Positions 8,906 through 17,538 of a stretch of 64,000 nt of DNA are shown here, piece after piece. Location of the stretch: NCBI RefSeq assembly GCF_033546935.1, contig NZ_CP137854.1, forward strand, positions 3,224,001 to 3,288,000, in the 5' to 3' direction. Position numbers and translations under genes: made by a program. The stretch comes from Xylophilus sp. GOD-11R (lineage in GTDB: Bacteria > Pseudomonadota > Gammaproteobacteria > Burkholderiales > Burkholderiaceae_C). Positions within the stretch are counted from its first letter, which is position 1, and the number at the start of each line of letters is the position of its first letter. The notes below the pieces were generated by a model that saw only the letters and a list, made by a program, of their open reading frames with translations, ran no database searches and was not told where the DNA came from.

Positions 8906-8933
8906 CTGATATGCGTCAGCCGCGTGCGTCGCC

Positions 8934-9950
8934 TCAAGCCCGGTCAGCCACCGTGCCGCGTTCGACCAGCACGCACGGCACCGCCACGCTGCGGGGCTGC
9001 ACTTCGCCGCCGAGGCGCTCGAACAGCAGCGTGCGGGTGGCGTCCACCATGCGGTCCACGTCCTGCTGCACGGTGGTGAGGTCGAAGGAGGGCCAGGCGG
9101 CCTGCGGCACGTTGTCGAAGCCGACGACCGACACGTCCTGCGGCACGTTCAGGCCGAGCTCGCGGCGCAGGGTTTCCAGCACCGCGATGGCCATGTGGTC
9201 GTTGGCGGCGAATACCGCGTCGGGCCGCGTGGCCGGGTCGCTGAACAACTCCAGCGTGGCGCGCCGCGCCTGCCCGAAGTCGTAACGGCCGACCGCCCGC
9301 GCATGCAGCGCCAGGCCCGCGGCCTGCAGCGCCTCGGTCAGGCCGGCTTCGCGATCGAGGCTGGTGGATGCGTTCTCGAGCCCGGCCAGCCAGGCGATGC
9401 GCCGGTGTCCGGTGCGTACCAGCAACTCGCCCACCAGGGCGCCGCCCTCGCGGTTGCGCGAGGTGACCGAGCTGGTCGAGAAGCGCCCCATGGCGCCCAT
9501 CTGCGCCACCCGGTTGAACAGCACCACCGGAATGCCGGCCTCGGCGCAGTCCTGCGCCAGCGCCGACGACAGCGTGGTGGACGCCATCACGATGCCGTCG
9601 ACCTGGTACTGCAGGATGTCGGCCAGCACCGCGTCGGCGTCGCCCGTCTCGCTGATGAACAGCAGCACGTGATAGCCCTCGCGCTGCAGCGCCTGGCTCA
9701 GGCGCTCGATGACCAGCGGGTAGAACTGGTTCTCCAGGTAGCTCATCACCAGTCCGATGATGTGGCTGCGCCGGGTGATCAGGCTGCGGGCGATGGCGTT
9801 GGGCCGGTAGCCCAGGCTGCGCGCGGCGGCGTGAATGCGCTCGCGGGTCTCGGGTGCCACGCTGGCGCCGGCGGTGAACGAGCGGCTAACCGCCGACTGC
9901 GACACGTTGGCCAGCCGCGCGACGTCGTGGGCGGTGACCTTGGCCTTCAT
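8934..9950 (-). CDS. LacI-family transcriptional regulator
   Basis: 338 residues. The N-terminal HTH (KVTAHDVARLANVSQSAVSR) and hinge (YRPNAIARSLITRRS) are typical of LacI/GalR regulators, followed by a periplasmic-binding-protein-like effector domain (VFAANDHMAIAVLETLR; VVGFDNVPQA). It overlaps the SDR gene by 4 bp (ATGA) and so is the last gene of the hisD-like/SDR/lacI operon. It probably autoregulates from the two operators at 12067-12106; the effector is likely the substrate of the dehydrogenases. Confidence 0.92.
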   Translation of the reverse strand: MKAKVTAHDVARLANVSQSAVSRSFTAGASVAPETRERIHAAARSLGYRPNAIARSLITRRSHIIGLVMSYLENQFYPLVIERLSQALQREGYHVLLFISETGDADAVLADILQYQVDGIVMASTTLSSALAQDCAEAGIPVVLFNRVAQMGAMGRFSTSSVTSRNREGGALVGELLVRTGHRRIAWLAGLENASTSLDREAGLTEALQAAGLALHARAVGRYDFGQARRATLELFSDPATRPDAVFAANDHMAIAVLETLRRELGLNVPQDVSVVGFDNVPQAAWPSFDLTTVQQDVDRMVDATRTLLFERLGGEVQPRSVAVPCVLVERGTVADRA

Positions 9951-10714
9951 GCCGCCGTCCAGCCTCCGTCGAGCATCAGCGCGCTGCCGGTCATCAGGCT
10001 CGACGCGTCGCTCGCCAGGAAGACCACCGGCCCCATCACCTCGTGGATCTGCCCGAGCCGGCCAAGCGCGATCTTGTCGAGCACGAACTGCCGGAAGGCG
10101 GCGTCCGCGAACATCGGCGCGGTGAAGGCGGTTTCGATGAAAGTCGGGCACAGCGTGTTCACTCGGATGCCCGCCGGCCCCAGCTCCCAGGCCAGCGCCT
10201 TGCTCATGCCCTCCACCGCGTGCTTGCTCGCGCAGTAGAGCGTGCGGCGCGGGCTGCCCACGTGGCCCATCTGCGAGGACACGTTGACGATGGAGCCCGG
10301 CAGGCCGGCGGCCTGCAGGCTGCGCGCCACTTCACGGGTGACGTAGAAGGTGGCCTTGACGTTGAGCGCGAAGACCGCGTCGATGTCTTCGTCGAGCGTG
10401 TCGACCAACAGCTTGGGCCGGTTCATACCGGCGTTGTTGACCAGCACCTGGAACGGCGGCCGCTCGCGGATGGCGGCGGTGACGGCTGCTGAGTCGGTGA
10501 CGTCGAGCACCAGGTGGTCGGCCACACCGCCGGCCGCGCGGATCGCCGCGCAGGCGCTCTCCAGCTCGGCCTGCGAGCGTGCGGCCAGCGTCACTTCGGC
10601 GCCGGCCTGGGCCAGCGCGGCGGCTGCCGCCAGGCCCAGGCCCCGGCCGCCCCCGGTCACCAGCGCACGCCGGCCCTGCAGGCCGAAGCCGGCAAAGACG
10701 GGCAGCGCCGTCAT
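9947..10714 (-). CDS. Short-chain dehydrogenase/reductase
   Basis: 255 residues, classical [11 protein letters not shown] cofactor loop, NNAG, catalytic Ser in NVSSQMG and YCASK. It uses NAD(P)(H) on an alcohol or ketone. It overlaps lacI downstream and the hisD-like gene upstream by 4 bp each, so the three are co-translated. With the hisD-like partner it could carry out successive oxidations of a diol-type substrate, as HpsO/HpsP and HpsN do for dihydroxypropanesulfonate; that parallel is inference. Confidence 0.9.
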   Translation of the reverse strand: MTALPVFAGFGLQGRRALVTGGGRGLGLAAAAALAQAGAEVTLAARSQAELESACAAIRAAGGVADHLVLDVTDSAAVTAAIRERPPFQVLVNNAGMNRPKLLVDTLDEDIDAVFALNVKATFYVTREVARSLQAAGLPGSIVNVSSQMGHVGSPRRTLYCASKHAVEGMSKALAWELGPAGIRVNTLCPTFIETAFTAPMFADAAFRQFVLDKIALGRLGQIHEVMGPVVFLASDASSLMTGSALMLDGGWTAA

Positions 10715-12042
10715 GCGGGCTGGTCGGCCAGGGCCGGCACCGGCTCGTACCAGGGCACTTCCGCGCGGGTGCCGTAGCGGCGCACGCGGATGTTGGCCTG
10801 CTCGCCATGCCCGGCGAAATTTTCCATGTGGCACAGGCGCGAGCAGTACTCGCCGATCTCGGCACTGGCCGCATCGGTGGTCACGCGCTGGAAGGTGCAG
10901 GTCTTGAGGAACTTGCCGACCCACAGGCCGCCGGTGTAGCGCGCGGCCTTGTTGGTGGGCAGCGTGTGGTTGGTGCCGATGACCTTGTCGCCGAAGGCCA
11001 CGTTGGTGCGCGGCCCGAGGAACAGCGCGCCGTAGTTGGTCATGTTCTCCAGGAAGTACTGGGGATCGCGGGTCATCACCTGCACATGCTCGGAGGCGAT
11101 CTCGTCGGCTTTCTGCAGCATCTCCACCTCGGTGTCGCAGACGATGACTTCGCCGAAGTCGGCCCAGCTCTTCGCGGCGATCTCCGCGGTGGGCAATATG
11201 GTGAGCTGCCGCTCCACTTCGGCCATGGTGTCGCGCGCCAGCTTCTCGCTGGTGGTGAGCAGCACCGCCGGCGTGGTCAGGCCGTGCTCGGCCTGGCCGA
11301 GCAGGTCGACCGCGCACATCTCGCCGTCGACCGTCTCGTCGGCGATCACCAGGGTTTCGGTGGGACCGGCGAACAGGTCGATGCCGACCCGGCCGAACAA
11401 CTGCCGCTTGGCCTCGGCCACGAACATGTTGCCCGGACCCACCAGCATGTCGACCGGCGCGATGCTGGGCGTGCCCACCGCCATCGCCACCACCGCCTGC
11501 ACGCCGCCGAGCACCAGAATCTCGTCGGCGCCGGCCAGGTGCATGGCTGCCACGATGGCCGGATGCGGCTCGCCGTGGAACGGTGGTGCGGTGGCCACCA
11601 CCCGCTTCACGCCGGCGACCTTGGCGGTCAACACGCTCATGTGGGCCGAGGCCAGCAGCGGGTATTTGCCGCCGGGGATGTAGCAGCCCACCGCGTTGAT
11701 CGGGATGTGCTTGTGGCCCAGGAACACGCCGGGCCGGGTCTCGACCTCGACGTCGAGCATGGAGTCGCGCTGTATCTGCGCGAAGTTGCGCACCTGCGCC
11801 TGGGCGAAGCGGATGTCTTCGAGCTCGCGCGCCGACAGGCTCTTGATGGCCTTCTCGATGGCGGCCTGCGACAGCCGGAAGTCCGCGGGCTCCCAGTTGT
11901 CGAACTTCTTGCTGTACTCGCGCACCGCGACATCGCCGCGGGTCTCGATGTCGCGAATGATGTTTTCGACGGTGGCGCGCACCTTGGAGTCGTCGTCTGC
12001 ACGGGCCAGCACATCGCGGCCGCGCTTGAGATATCGGATCAT
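10711..12042 (-). CDS. Histidinol dehydrogenase-like NAD-dependent dehydrogenase
   Basis: 443 residues with the HisD fold: [17 protein letters not shown] near residue 115-130, the LLGQAEHG segment and the [20 protein letters not shown] segment with active-site residues. There are no other his genes nearby; the operon partners are an SDR and a LacI regulator, so a catabolic paralogue (for example HpsN-like, oxidising a diol to an acid) is more likely than histidine biosynthesis. The C-terminal [10 protein letters not shown] lacks the His usually found there as a zinc ligand in biosynthetic HisD. The ATG at 12042 fits the family N-terminus; upstream in-frame codons run into the operators. Confidence 0.85.
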   Translation of the reverse strand: MIRYLKRGRDVLARADDDSKVRATVENIIRDIETRGDVAVREYSKKFDNWEPADFRLSQAAIEKAIKSLSARELEDIRFAQAQVRNFAQIQRDSMLDVEVETRPGVFLGHKHIPINAVGCYIPGGKYPLLASAHMSVLTAKVAGVKRVVATAPPFHGEPHPAIVAAMHLAGADEILVLGGVQAVVAMAVGTPSIAPVDMLVGPGNMFVAEAKRQLFGRVGIDLFAGPTETLVIADETVDGEMCAVDLLGQAEHGLTTPAVLLTTSEKLARDTMAEVERQLTILPTAEIAAKSWADFGEVIVCDTEVEMLQKADEIASEHVQVMTRDPQYFLENMTNYGALFLGPRTNVAFGDKVIGTNHTLPTNKAARYTGGLWVGKFLKTCTFQRVTTDAASAEIGEYCSRLCHMENFAGHGEQANIRVRRYGTRAEVPWYEPVPALADQPA

Positions 12043-12066
12043 GGTTTCAGGTCCTCGGGTTGGGTC

Positions 12067-12080
12067 TGCATACGTATTCA
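12067..12080. promoter_or_regulatory. LacI-type operator, proximal copy
   Basis: TGCATACGTATTCA is a palindrome with a central CpG and one mismatched pair, 25-38 bp upstream of the hisD-like ATG. It matches the second site at 12093-12106 in 12 of 14 positions. Central-CG palindromes of this length are the usual targets of LacI/GalR regulators, and the operon encodes one. Confidence 0.65.
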
Positions 12081-12092
12081 GTTTTAGTTTTA

Positions 12093-12106
12093 TGCATTCG
12101 TATGCA
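12093..12106. promoter_or_regulatory. LacI-type operator, distal copy
   Basis: TGCATTCGTATGCA, palindromic except for one pair around a central CG, centre 26 bp from the proximal copy. The two sites suggest the consensus TGCATACGTATGCA and cooperative binding of the operon's own LacI regulator. Confidence 0.65.
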
Positions 12107-12175
12107 ATTCGGGGTTTACCCGGACCGGACGAGATCGGCGACGAGCACATGCCGGTGCCCGTCGCCTTCGAAACC

Positions 12176-13096
12176 TCAATGCGCGTAGGCCAGCTCGGCC
12201 GACACCGGAAACAGCGGCGGCACCTGCTGCACCCGGTCGCTCAGGCAGCGGACGAACATGCGCAGCGCGGTGCCTTCGTACGTCTGCCGGCGGCGGATGA
12301 AGAAGGTCGGCGCGCGGGCGATGTTCACGTCGATCTGGTGGGTGACGACGCTGGCGGCGACCGGGCTGCGCTCCACCACCACGCGCGGCAGCAGCGTGAT
12401 GCCGATGTCCGCCGCCACGCAGCCCAGGATGCCGTCGAAGGAGCCGAACTCCAGCCGCTTGTAGGCGGGCCTTCCGAGCTGCACCAGCAGCTGCTCCAGC
12501 CGCTGGCGGTAGGAGCAGCCGGTGCGGAACATCAGCGCGCTGATCGGCGTGGCGTTGTTGCGCAGCGCGGCCAGGTTCTGCCAGCGGCGCGAGGTCACCA
12601 GCACCAGCTCCTCTTCGAAAGCGCGCTCGGCGACCAGGTCCGGATGGTCGATCGGCCCGGCGACGAAGGCGCCGTCGACCAGGTTGTCGAGCACCTTCTG
12701 CACCAGCTCGGCCGTGGGGCCGGCCTGCACCACCAGGTCGACCGCCGGGCACATCTCGGCGAAGCGGCCGAGCACCTCGGGCAGGCGGGTGGCCACGGTG
12801 GTTTCCATGGTGCCGATGTTGAGCGTGCCCTGCGCCTCGCCCTCGTCGCGCGCGATGGCGGTGGCCTCCTGCAGCAGCGCCACCGCGCGCGCCGCGTAGG
12901 GCAGCAGACGCTGGCCGGCGCTGGTCAGCACCACACCCCGGCTGTGGCGCTCGAACAGCCGCACGCCCACCTCTTCTTCCAACGCCTTGATGCGGTTGGT
13001 GACGTTGGACTGCACCGTGTGCAGTTCGCGCGCGGCGCGGGTGATGCCGGCGCAGCGTGCGACCGCGGCGAAGGTCGTGAGGTCGGCAACTTCCAA
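12176..13096 (-). CDS. LysR-family transcriptional regulator
   Basis: 306 residues. The N-terminal winged helix ([20 protein letters not shown], then [21 protein letters not shown]) is followed by a LysR substrate-binding domain. The start is a TTG at 13096, supported by AAGGAG 6 nt upstream; no ATG lies near the start of the conserved domain. It diverges from the nitronate monooxygenase gene at 13366, the usual arrangement of a LysR regulator with its target, and two palindromic elements lie in the shared 269-bp intergenic region. Confidence 0.9.
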   Translation of the reverse strand: MEVADLTTFAAVARCAGITRAARELHTVQSNVTNRIKALEEEVGVRLFERHSRGVVLTSAGQRLLPYAARAVALLQEATAIARDEGEAQGTLNIGTMETTVATRLPEVLGRFAEMCPAVDLVVQAGPTAELVQKVLDNLVDGAFVAGPIDHPDLVAERAFEEELVLVTSRRWQNLAALRNNATPISALMFRTGCSYRQRLEQLLVQLGRPAYKRLEFGSFDGILGCVAADIGITLLPRVVVERSPVAASVVTHQIDVNIARAPTFFIRRRQTYEGTALRMFVRCLSDRVQQVPPLFPVSAELAYAH

Positions 13097-13130
13097 AGCG
13101 TTCTCCTTGGGAGATCAAAAAAAGACAAAG

Positions 13131-13142
13131 CCATTCGAATGG
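13131..13142. promoter_or_regulatory. 12-bp perfect palindrome upstream of the LysR gene
   Basis: CCATTCGAATGG is self-complementary over all 12 bases, 35-46 bp before the LysR TTG start, a suitable autoregulatory position. Confidence 0.45.
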
Positions 13143-13297
13143 TCGATCAATGCATCAAGCGTGCCGGGCACCAAGCCCGCTTATTTGTCCGCATGACCCA
13201 CCTTGATGCACCGGAAACCTCGCCTTGGTGCGGCCGGCGGGTCAGTAGAGCGCCGGCTTGGTGCCATCCGCCAGGTCGATGGCTGGCATCGGGATAA

Positions 13298-13316
13298 ATC
13301 GTTTCTATCGAACGAT
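13298..13316. promoter_or_regulatory. LysR-like inverted repeat upstream of the nitronate monooxygenase gene
   Basis: ATCGTT (13298-13303) and AACGAT (13311-13316) are exact inverted arms spaced by 7 nt, 50-68 bp before the ATG at 13366. Size and position fit a LysR-type binding site controlled by the divergent regulator. Confidence 0.45.
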
Positions 13317-13365
13317 GGGCCTGCCTAGCATCCGTGCATTCACCCCTTGGCGCAAACCCGAAACC

Positions 13366-14346
13366 ATGCTGACCACACGCTTCACCCAACGCTTCGACCT
13401 CACCCATCCCATTGCGCTGGCACCGATGGATCCGGCCTCCGGCGGCCGCCTGGCCGCCGCGGTTTCCAATGCCGGCGGCCTGGGCCTGCTGGGCGGCGGC
13501 TACGGCAGCCACGACATGCTGGAGGCGGAATTCGAGCGGGCCGGCGACGCGCCCATCGGCTGCGGCTTCATCACCTGGTCGATGGCCGCCGATGAATCCC
13601 TGCTGGACCGCGCCCTCGCCCGCCGGCCGCGTGCGCTGATGCTGTCGTTTTCCGATCCGCAGCCCTTCGCCCGCAAGGTGACAGACGCCGGCATTGCGCT
13701 GATCTGCCAGGTGCAGACGCTGGAACACGTGCAGCGCGCGATCGACTGCGGTGCGACGGTGGTGGTGGCTCAGGGCACCGAAGCCGGCGGCCACGGCTTC
13801 GACCGGCAAACCACGATGACCTTCACCCCCGAGGTCGCCGACCACCTGGCCGCGCATTCACCCACGACCCTGCTGCTGAGCGCCGGCGGCATCGCCGACG
13901 GCCGGGGCCTGGCCGCCGCCCTGATGCTGGGCGCCGACGGCGTGCTGATGGGCACGCGTTTCTGGGCCAGCCACGAAGCGCTGATCCATCGCAACGCCAA
14001 GGACCTCGTCGTGAAAGCCCGCGGCGGGCAGACCTTGCGCACCTCCGTCTACGACATCGCCCGCGGCCGCCAGTGGCCGCGTGAATACACCGGCCGGCTG
14101 CTGGTCAACGATTTCATCCGCCAATGGCACGGCCATGAAGACCAACTGCTCGCGGAGCAGCCGGCGGCGCGATCGAAAGTGGAAAGCGCTTATGCCGAGG
14201 GCGATTGCGATACGGCCAACGTGACGGTCGGCCAGGCCGTCGGGCTGATTCACGAGATTCGATCGGCCGCCTCGATCGTTCAGGAGGTTTCTGCGCAGGC
14301 AAAACAGCTTCTGCAGTCGCACCGCGCCGTGGAAATCACCGCCTGA
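13366..14346 (+). CDS. Nitronate monooxygenase (2-nitropropane dioxygenase family)
   Basis: 326 residues; FMN-binding TIM barrel with HPIALAPMDP at the N-terminus, VAQGTEAGGHG around residue 145 and GADGVLMGTRF around residue 195, the signature of class I nitronate monooxygenases, which oxidise alkyl nitronates with O2. No good ribosome site precedes the ATG at 13366, so an upstream alternative start is possible, but conserved sequence begins at MLTTRFTQRF. It diverges from the LysR gene and may be its target. Confidence 0.87.
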   Translation: MLTTRFTQRFDLTHPIALAPMDPASGGRLAAAVSNAGGLGLLGGGYGSHDMLEAEFERAGDAPIGCGFITWSMAADESLLDRALARRPRALMLSFSDPQPFARKVTDAGIALICQVQTLEHVQRAIDCGATVVVAQGTEAGGHGFDRQTTMTFTPEVADHLAAHSPTTLLLSAGGIADGRGLAAALMLGADGVLMGTRFWASHEALIHRNAKDLVVKARGGQTLRTSVYDIARGRQWPREYTGRLLVNDFIRQWHGHEDQLLAEQPAARSKVESAYAEGDCDTANVTVGQAVGLIHEIRSAASIVQEVSAQAKQLLQSHRAVEITA

Positions 14347-14408
14347 CGCCTGCCGCGCTTTCTCACCGCCATTTTTCTTCAACAGTTCCTGAAACCCTGG
14401 GAGATTCC

Positions 14409-14654
14409 ATGTCGACTGCATTCGAACCCGACGACGAAAAGATGGGACTGGGCCTGTGCCTGACGGCGGTCCAGGTAGTGGCCTATTTCTCGTTCGTGGC
14501 CTGCTGCGCCTTCGGCCGCAAGGCGTCCACTTCGTCGATATCCGCCGGCGATATCCCCGGCATCTTCTACGGCGGCGCCGCCGTCATCGCCACGGGCATC
14601 GTCTTGACGATCACCTACGTGCTGCTCACCAACCGGGGCGCGATTTCCAAATGA
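14409..14654 (+). CDS. DUF485-like small inner-membrane protein
   Basis: 81 residues with two predicted membrane segments (about 20-36 and 52-73). Small DUF485-type proteins are typically encoded immediately before acetate/solute:sodium symporters of the ActP type, as here, where the stop overlaps the symporter ATG by 4 bp. Probably an accessory subunit of the symporter. Confidence 0.7.
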   Translation: MSTAFEPDDEKMGLGLCLTAVQVVAYFSFVACCAFGRKASTSSISAGDIPGIFYGGAAVIATGIVLTITYVLLTNRGAISK

Positions 14655-16240
14655 AAACCATCGCGATCCTCCTCGCCGGCCTGCTGGCGACCGCCGCCGG
14701 CGCGCAGAGCGCAGCGGCCACGCACGCCCCGCAGGCCAGCGCCACCTCGCTGTCGCTCTTCGCCGTGGTCATCCTGATCACGCTGGGCATCACCTGGTGG
14801 GCCGCCCGCCGCACCACGTCCACCAGCGACTTCTACGCCGCCGGCGGCGGCATCACCGGCTTCCAGAACGGCCTGGCGATCACCGGCGACGCGCTGTCCG
14901 CAGGCGCCTTCCTCGGGCTCACCGCGCTGGTCTTCGGCGCCGGCTTCGACGGCCTCTACTACGCCATCGGCTACACCACCGGCCTGCCGGTGGTGGTGTT
15001 CCTGATGGCCGGCAAGCTGCGCAAGCTCGGCAAGTACACCTTCACCGATGTCGTCTGCGCCAAGCTGCCGGGCAACGGGGTGCGGGTGTTCTCGGCCTGC
15101 GCCTCGCTCACCATCGTGTGCTTCTATCTCATCGCCCAGATGGTCGGGGCGGGCCAGCTGGTGCAGCTGCTCTTCGGCATCGACTACGCCGTCGCGATCA
15201 TGCTGGTGGGCGCGCTGATGATTCTCTACGTCGTCTTCGGCGGCATGCTCGCCACCACCTGGGTGCAGATCGTCAAGGCGGTGCTGATGCTCGGCGTCGG
15301 CGTGCTGATGGCGGTGCTGGTGCTGCGGCGTTTCGACTTCGACTTCGGCCACCTGCTGGCGAGCGCCATCCAGGTGCATCCGCGCGGCGCCGACATCCTG
15401 GGCACCGGCACCATGGCGCGCGACCCGTGGTCGGCCTTCTCGCTGGGCCTGGCGCTGATGTTCGGCACCGCCGGCCTGCCCCACGTGCTGATGCGCTTCT
15501 TCACCGTCAAGGACGCGCGCGCCGCACGCACCTCGGTGATGTGGGCGGCGATCTTCATGAACGGCTTCTACGCGCTGATCTTCATCATCGGCTTCGGCGC
15601 CCTGGCGCTGGTGCGCGCCAGCCCGGCCTACCTCGACGCCAAGGGCGCACCGCTCGGCGGCGGCAACACCGCCGCGCTGCACCTGTCGCACATCCTCGGC
15701 GGCGACGTGATGTTCGGCGTGGTCTCGGCCGTGGCCTTCGCCACCATCCTGGCGGTGGTCGCCGGGCTCACGCTGTCGGGCGCTTCGGCCATCAGCCACG
15801 ACATCTACGGCGCCATCTTCAAGCGCCGGGCCGCGTCGCAGGCCGAGGAGTTCCGCATCGTGCGCATCGCCACCGTCGTGCTCGGCGCCTTCGCGGTACT
15901 GCTCGGCATCGCCTTCAAGGGCCAGAACGTGGCCTACATGATCAGCCTGGCCTTCTCCATCGCCTGCTCGTCGACCTTTCCGGTGCTGCTGCTGGCGATC
16001 TACTGGAAGAAGCTCACCTCCTTCGGTGCGGTGCTCGGCGGTGGCCTCGGCATCGCGGGCTCGCTGGCGCTCACGGTAATGGGTCCCTCGGTCTGGGTGA
16101 AGGTGCTCGGCCACGCCCAGCCGCTGATCACGCTCGACCCGCCAGCACTCGTGACCGTACCGCTGGCCTTCCTGGGATGCTATGTCGGCAGCGTGCTCAG
16201 CGCCCGGGTCGCGGTGCCGCGTAACGCGTCTATGGCCTGA
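14651..16240 (+). CDS. Sodium:solute symporter, ActP/MctP-like monocarboxylate permease
   Basis: 529 residues; an N-terminal signal-like segment (LLAGLLATAAGAQSA) followed by about 13 hydrophobic helices, as in acetate permease ActP. Typical SSS motifs are FYAAGGGITGFQNGLAITGD near residue 60-75 and GTAGLPHVLMRFFTVKDA near residue 275. It imports short-chain carboxylates with Na(+). Translationally coupled to the small membrane protein upstream. The specific substrate is not determined. Confidence 0.88.
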   Translation: MKTIAILLAGLLATAAGAQSAAATHAPQASATSLSLFAVVILITLGITWWAARRTTSTSDFYAAGGGITGFQNGLAITGDALSAGAFLGLTALVFGAGFDGLYYAIGYTTGLPVVVFLMAGKLRKLGKYTFTDVVCAKLPGNGVRVFSACASLTIVCFYLIAQMVGAGQLVQLLFGIDYAVAIMLVGALMILYVVFGGMLATTWVQIVKAVLMLGVGVLMAVLVLRRFDFDFGHLLASAIQVHPRGADILGTGTMARDPWSAFSLGLALMFGTAGLPHVLMRFFTVKDARAARTSVMWAAIFMNGFYALIFIIGFGALALVRASPAYLDAKGAPLGGGNTAALHLSHILGGDVMFGVVSAVAFATILAVVAGLTLSGASAISHDIYGAIFKRRAASQAEEFRIVRIATVVLGAFAVLLGIAFKGQNVAYMISLAFSIACSSTFPVLLLAIYWKKLTSFGAVLGGGLGIAGSLALTVMGPSVWVKVLGHAQPLITLDPPALVTVPLAFLGCYVGSVLSARVAVPRNASMA

Positions 16241-16406
16241 TCCACGTAGTTACCCTGCGCTCCGTTTCATTTGTATTAACTTGGTTACAACAATTGCGAG
16301 AAATACACAGCCCCGACTAAGCTGAATCGGACTTCCATCGCGCGGGAGGGCGTGGCGTCGCCGCCACCGCCCGAGTCCGCCGGCAATTCAGCAGAAAGGG
16401 ACCGAA

Positions 16407-17345
16407 ATGCAACCCGTGTTCATGCTTCTGGTCCACGCGGATCCAGCCCAGGCGAAGCGTCTGTTGCGCATGCTGGTCAACGTCGGCAAGTGCTTCGTGC
16501 ATGTCGACGCCAAGTCCAGCCTCTCCGAATTCCTGCTGGACGACGATCGCATCGTCTACCTGCAGGATCGTGTGGACGTGCGCTGGGGCGCGATCTCGCA
16601 GGTCAACGCCACGCTCGAGCTCATGCGCACCGCCCTGGCGCACACCGAAGCGGCGGACGTCAGCCACTTCGTGCTGCTTTCGGGCAGCTGCTATCCGGCG
16701 AAATCGCTGGCCGAGTTCCAGGCCTTCTCGGCAGCGAACGCCGATCGCAACTTCATCAAGACGATTCCGCTGAACACCACGGTCAAGCTCAACCAGCGCA
16801 TGCAGCACCTGTGGTTCTACGAAGACTTCCCCGTGGACGGGCGCAAGTTCACCGCGGCACGCTTCATCCGGGGCGTGCTGCAGGCCGGCGGCAAGCTGGC
16901 GCGGCGCCGATATCCGCTCTATGCCAACTGGTGCTTCGGCTCGCAATGGTGGGCGCTCAACCACGAGGCGTTGAGCTTGCTGGCCTCGCATCCGGAAGAA
17001 GCCCGCATCACCCGCTTCCTGCGCTTTTCGAAGGCGCCGGACGAGATCTACTTCCACACCCTGCTGGCCAACTCCCATCTGCACCGCACCATGCAGCCCG
17101 TGACCGGCCGGGGCGTCTGGGACGCCAACAACCTGCACCTCATCGACGACTCGCTGGCCCGCTGGTTCCATGTGGGTGACCTGGCCGAAATCATCGACTC
17201 GGGCTGCTGGTTCGTGCGCAAGGTGGGCTCGGCGCGTGAGCAGGGGCTGTGCGACAAGCTCGATGAAATGACCGGCAATGCGGCACCCCGTCGGGTCGAA
17301 ATGAACGCGCTTCCAAGCCTGCAACGGGTCGCGGTTTCAATTTGA
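16407..17345 (+). CDS. Core-2/I-branching (GT14) family glycosyltransferase
   Basis: 312 residues. The sequence VFMLLVHADPAQAKRLLRML, the HFVLLSGSCYPAKS segment and the WCFGSQWWALNHEAL segment are characteristic of bacterial GT14 (beta-1,6-N-acetylglucosaminyltransferase-like) proteins. No signal peptide or membrane helix, so a cytoplasmic enzyme acting on a nucleotide sugar. It stands alone ahead of the copper oxidase gene (193-bp gap) and may serve surface glycan synthesis; acceptor unknown. Confidence 0.8.
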   Translation: MQPVFMLLVHADPAQAKRLLRMLVNVGKCFVHVDAKSSLSEFLLDDDRIVYLQDRVDVRWGAISQVNATLELMRTALAHTEAADVSHFVLLSGSCYPAKSLAEFQAFSAANADRNFIKTIPLNTTVKLNQRMQHLWFYEDFPVDGRKFTAARFIRGVLQAGGKLARRRYPLYANWCFGSQWWALNHEALSLLASHPEEARITRFLRFSKAPDEIYFHTLLANSHLHRTMQPVTGRGVWDANNLHLIDDSLARWFHVGDLAEIIDSGCWFVRKVGSAREQGLCDKLDEMTGNAAPRRVEMNALPSLQRVAVSI

Positions 17346-17538
17346 CTCACTTATTGCACTTGTCGGTAACCTCCGCTTATCCGGCTTGGAAATCGCGCAA
17401 GTTCAACCACCGTCTTGGTTCCGCCGCGTCTCGAGTCGTAACGCACATCCAGAACCGTACATTTATATACCTTGTGTTGGGAATTGTGGTTCCAGCAGCC
17501 AGATCGGAGACTTCCCTCAACTAGTGGGGGAGGTCGCT

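Noticed and set aside
10711..12042. Histidine biosynthesis hisD
   Set aside because: No other his genes nearby; the operon has SDR and LacI partners and the C-terminal ligand region differs, so a catabolic homologue is preferred.
16281..16300. Possible sigma-54 promoter (TGG...TTGC) upstream of the GT14 gene
   Set aside because: The GG-to-GC distance is 11 nt instead of the required 10, so it does not meet the -24/-12 rule.
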